DNA from: Albula goreensis
Lineage: Eukaryota > Chordata > Actinopteri > Albuliformes > Albulidae
DNA: 64,000 nucleotides
Direction: 5' to 3'
Assembly (NCBI GenBank): GCA_022829145.1
Contig: CM040746.1
Span: forward strand, 6,131,184 to 6,195,183
The position numbers were made by a program, and so were the translations under genes. Of this stretch, positions 61,091-64,000 are shown piece after piece; position 1 is the first letter of the stretch; every line of letters starts with the position of its first letter. The notes under the pieces are model-generated. The model ran no database searches. It saw only the letters and a program-made list of their open reading frames with translations, and was not told the DNA's origin.

Positions 61091-61872
61091 AGCATTGTAT
61101 TGTATTGTATCGTATTGTACTGTTAGATGATGAGTTTGGCTGTGTATTGTCTTCAGAGACAAGGAAACTAAGTAGACCACAGAGAGAAACTTGAAATCGG
61201 TGTACCAGGAAACATTCTGAAACAAGATGAAGCTGGTTTGGGGCGGGGGGGGGTTGGTGTCGGTGGTGGTCGATCTGAGCTGAAGCATTTTAAGATGAAG
61301 CATGTTCGGGGGGTTGTAGAAAATCTGAGCTGAAGCATTCCAAACTTAAGCACTGTCCTCCACCAGCGAACAGCTCTTACAGTGAGTGTCCCCACCACGT
61401 GTGAGCAGCTCTTACAGCAGTGTCCTCACTGCCCCCGCCAGTCCTCTCTTTTTACTTGGTCTCCTAACATTTTTACATGTTGAAAATGTTTAAATATGCC
61501 AATGAAAATGTCACAGCAAGTACACTCTGGGGAGGACACTGGGCAGCCAAGCAAGTATGTCACTGAGTCACATGACACTGCAATCATGGGTGAATTAATG
61601 AAACCTACATTCAGCAGAGTCCACACACACATGGTCAACCTCAACATGATTTAGACTGTAATTTATACTTTGTGTTGCACAAGTGATGAAAATGGTCACT
61701 CATGCAGTTTTGATATGTTATTTATACACACACCATTTAATCCTTGGCTAACAAAATGCAAGCAAAGCAAAAAAAAAAACAACCAATTCCCAGAAACTGT
61801 GAGGAAAAGCCCAGCCCTGAGATGCTGTCATGATGCTAGCAAGTCAGTCAGATGACATTCACTGATGAAACA

Positions 61873-62362
61873 GTCAGAGAGCCTGGCACTGATGTCACAA
61901 TCAGAGAGCATGGCACTGATGACACAATCAGAGAGCATGGCACTGATGACACAATCAGAGAGCATGGCACTGATGACACAATCAGAGAACATGGCACTGA
62001 TGACACAATCAGAGAACATGGCACTGATGACACAATCAGAGAGCATTTCACTGATGACACAATCAGAGAGCATGGCACTGATGACACAATCAGAGAGCAT
62101 TTCACTGATGACACAATCAGAGAGCATGGCACTGATGACACAATCAGAGAACATGGCACTGATGTCACAATCAGAGAGCATGGCACTGATGACACAATCA
62201 GAGAGCATGGCACTGATGACACAATCAGAGAGCATGGCACTGATGTCACAATCAGAGAGCATTTCACTGATGACACAATCAGAGAGCATGGCACTGATGA
62301 CAAAATCAGAGAGCATGGCACTGATGTCACAGTCAGAGAGCATGGCACTGATGTCACAGTGG
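61873..62362. repeat. 27-bp satellite with CRE-like TGATGTCA variants
   Basis: About 18 units of 27 bp around AGAGAGCATGGCACTGATGA plus CACAATC. Variable positions are GGCACTG/TTCACTG, GAGAGC/GAGAAC and TGATGACAC/TGATGTCAC. The unit is divisible by three, so open frames run through the array on both strands (for example repeated HGTDDTIRE). These are repeat artefacts, not genes. Confidence 0.95.
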
Positions 62363-64000
62363 ACCTCCATGCAATTATCTTTATTCGCTTTTATCATGCG
62401 AGTAAAGGAGCAACAGGGATAATACACAGTGAGAGAAGCAAAAACATCCATTGATTTAATATTAAGACTCACACTATACAAAAAAAAGCACTTCTGCTGT
62501 ACTGAAAAAGGCCCATGTCTTTTGAAAGCAGATTCGGCAGAAGCAATCAGAGACACACAAACCCTTCCCTGTCTGCATCCCCGATAACCATTCTGGGTGT
62601 TTCTTAATACCAAGAACACAAGAATGGACCCAAACCTCAGGTACTCTGTAGCTAATGCTTAATTAGCTAGCACAAAACTACCGTCTCCACTGAACGGAAC
62701 AACACTAGCATAGCTAACCAGGACCAACTCCCAGTTAAAGTTGTCGCAAACTTTCAAATTAGCCGTTATTTAAACAGAACAAGCAAATCTGCAGTGACTA
62801 TAAGACTAATTTCCCATCACAATTTTTTTCAGAAGCAGATTTAGATTTGTTTACATCAAACAAATACAAGAGAACGCAAGAACGGATAAGAACACATATT
62901 AACAGTCTCTTTTCCGGAAAAACATTTTATTTCTGTCAAGTAAGACTTCCTGTTGACTTCCTGAAATGACATCCTGCAGGAGAGTAGGCCTGCGCCCTCT
63001 AGTTATGCAGTCTCGATTTCCTGATAAGGTGTGGAGCAGTGCAGTCTAGGTTTACGGTCAGGCTCGGTGCAGCGCAGTCTAGCTTTGCCGTGTAAAACAC
63101 TTGCTCATTACAAACATTGGTCTTCCAAAGAAACCAGACACCACAATCTCCCCTTTCACACCAGAAACATAAGGAAAATTATATTGTTAATAACACAGTA
63201 TATATTTTACCCCAAGGCAGGCCAGCCAGGCCTCCCAGCATGTGTGAGACGGAATCGAAGGTATATCTCAGAATTGTGATAGGCCTCATTTGGCCTGACT
63301 GCAGTTCCCCTGAGAGAAGGCTACCTGCTAACAGATTCATTCTGACTCACTACAGGCGATGAGTCATCAAATGTTTATTTCTTCTGGTACGTGGTTTCAG
63401 CTGACTCGGCATATATATAAACCGTTGTAGTTTGAGATTTTTTTTTTTGTTAAGAAATACTACAAATTATTAAACTCAAAAATTTTTGATTAAAACAAGT
63501 CTGCTAAGTCTGATTCGGATGCTCAGAGATAATCTAGAAGTGTGGATTAAATCTTGTGAATTGTGTAAAACGGTGATTCTCAAAGTGGGGTGTGCGATAT
63601 CCCAGACACTCCTCTCAGACCTCAGAGCCCATCCTGGCCCATCTGCTGAACATGTCAATCAACCAAAAAAAAAAAAAAAAAAATCAGCCAAACTTAACAT
63701 GAATGGTTGTTTACACAGCACTCACGACAGCAACCAGTCATTCAAGTTTCACTTTGACAGAGCATGAGATTAACTGCTGACGACAGAATTTGCAGCTAAA
63801 CTGTGTGTGGCTGAGTTAGCAAGCTAAAAGTGGAGAATTTCTTTGCACAAAAGACCCAGTTAAGCAGAAAGCATGTCCAAGAAGACTTAGGTATTAAGCT
63901 ACCGTTACAGAAACATCAGAACAGCTTCCGTCTTTGATATCAGGCCATAGGTGAACCAAAATGCTAACAGTGGGAGAGGGCATTCCACCCCCAGAGCTCA

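Larger units (their letters stand above)
59600..64000. other. xkrx upstream intron or flank
   Basis: Apart from the SINE fragments and the 27-bp satellite, no coding exon was recognised. I looked specifically on the minus strand for the expected xkrx first exon (about 140 residues with two or three membrane segments) and did not see it. Poly(A) runs occur at about 60558, 60708 and 63665. Confidence 0.4.

Noticed and set aside
41578..62362. Tandem arrays considered as CRISPR-like repeats
   Set aside because: Units are contiguous without unique spacers, and the DNA is vertebrate.
61828..62619. ORFs of 169-263 codons on both strands
   Set aside because: They are generated by the stop-free 27-bp satellite; the composition is purely repetitive.

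Overview
This is vertebrate nuclear DNA, most likely from a ray-finned (teleost) fish. The genes have GT-AG introns and vertebrate domain layouts. The interspersed repeats (hAT, Tc1/mariner, Ty3/gypsy, tRNA-derived SINEs, small MITEs, GT-rich minisatellites) are typical of fish. No prokaryotic features, CRISPR arrays or operons are present. Gene names come from protein motifs I recognise, not from a database search.

Layout. (1) 444-7528, minus strand: six coding exons of a BCL6-corepressor-family gene, best matched to bcorl1. The C-terminal ankyrin and PUFD part lies before base 1, and the 5' exons were not found. (2) 7.5-31 kb: a long stretch with no gene I can support. It holds a dead hAT transposon (18465-20709), a decayed, internally deleted Ty3/gypsy element (about 22.4-24.97 kb) and a Tc1/mariner relic (about 27.6-28.1 kb). 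(3) A tRNA-Val(UAC) gene at 31090-31162. (4) 32978-48190, plus strand: cstf2, complete, 14 coding exons, predicted 535 aa. Its introns carry a hAT MITE with perfect target-site duplications, a pogo-like MITE, a 21-bp perfect hairpin and two minisatellites. (5) 48213-55725, minus strand: nox1, complete, 13 coding exons, predicted 562 aa, tail-to-tail with cstf2. (6) 57545-59530, minus strand: the last two coding exons of xkrx; its first coding exon is probably beyond base 64000. A 27-bp satellite lies at 61.9-62.4 kb.

The exon models of cstf2 and nox1 close arithmetically: the splice phases match at every junction and the summed coding lengths are multiples of three (1608 and 1689 nt). The bcorl1 model closes at every junction except inside its largest exon, which is one base short. 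That points to a frameshift, either real or an assembly error.

The genes do not form a pathway. Bcorl1 is a nuclear transcriptional corepressor, Cstf2 is an mRNA 3'-end processing factor, Nox1 is a membrane superoxide-generating NADPH oxidase, and Xkrx is an XK-family multi-pass membrane protein. The cstf2-nox1-xkrx order and orientation match human Xq22.1 as I recall it, so this is ancient vertebrate linkage. I found no convincing new biological system. The most useful observations are the bcorl1 frameshift, a 16-bp tandem duplication of a nox1 splice donor, the 38-bp spacing of convergent polyadenylation signals between cstf2 and nox1, and minisatellites that create long spurious open frames.
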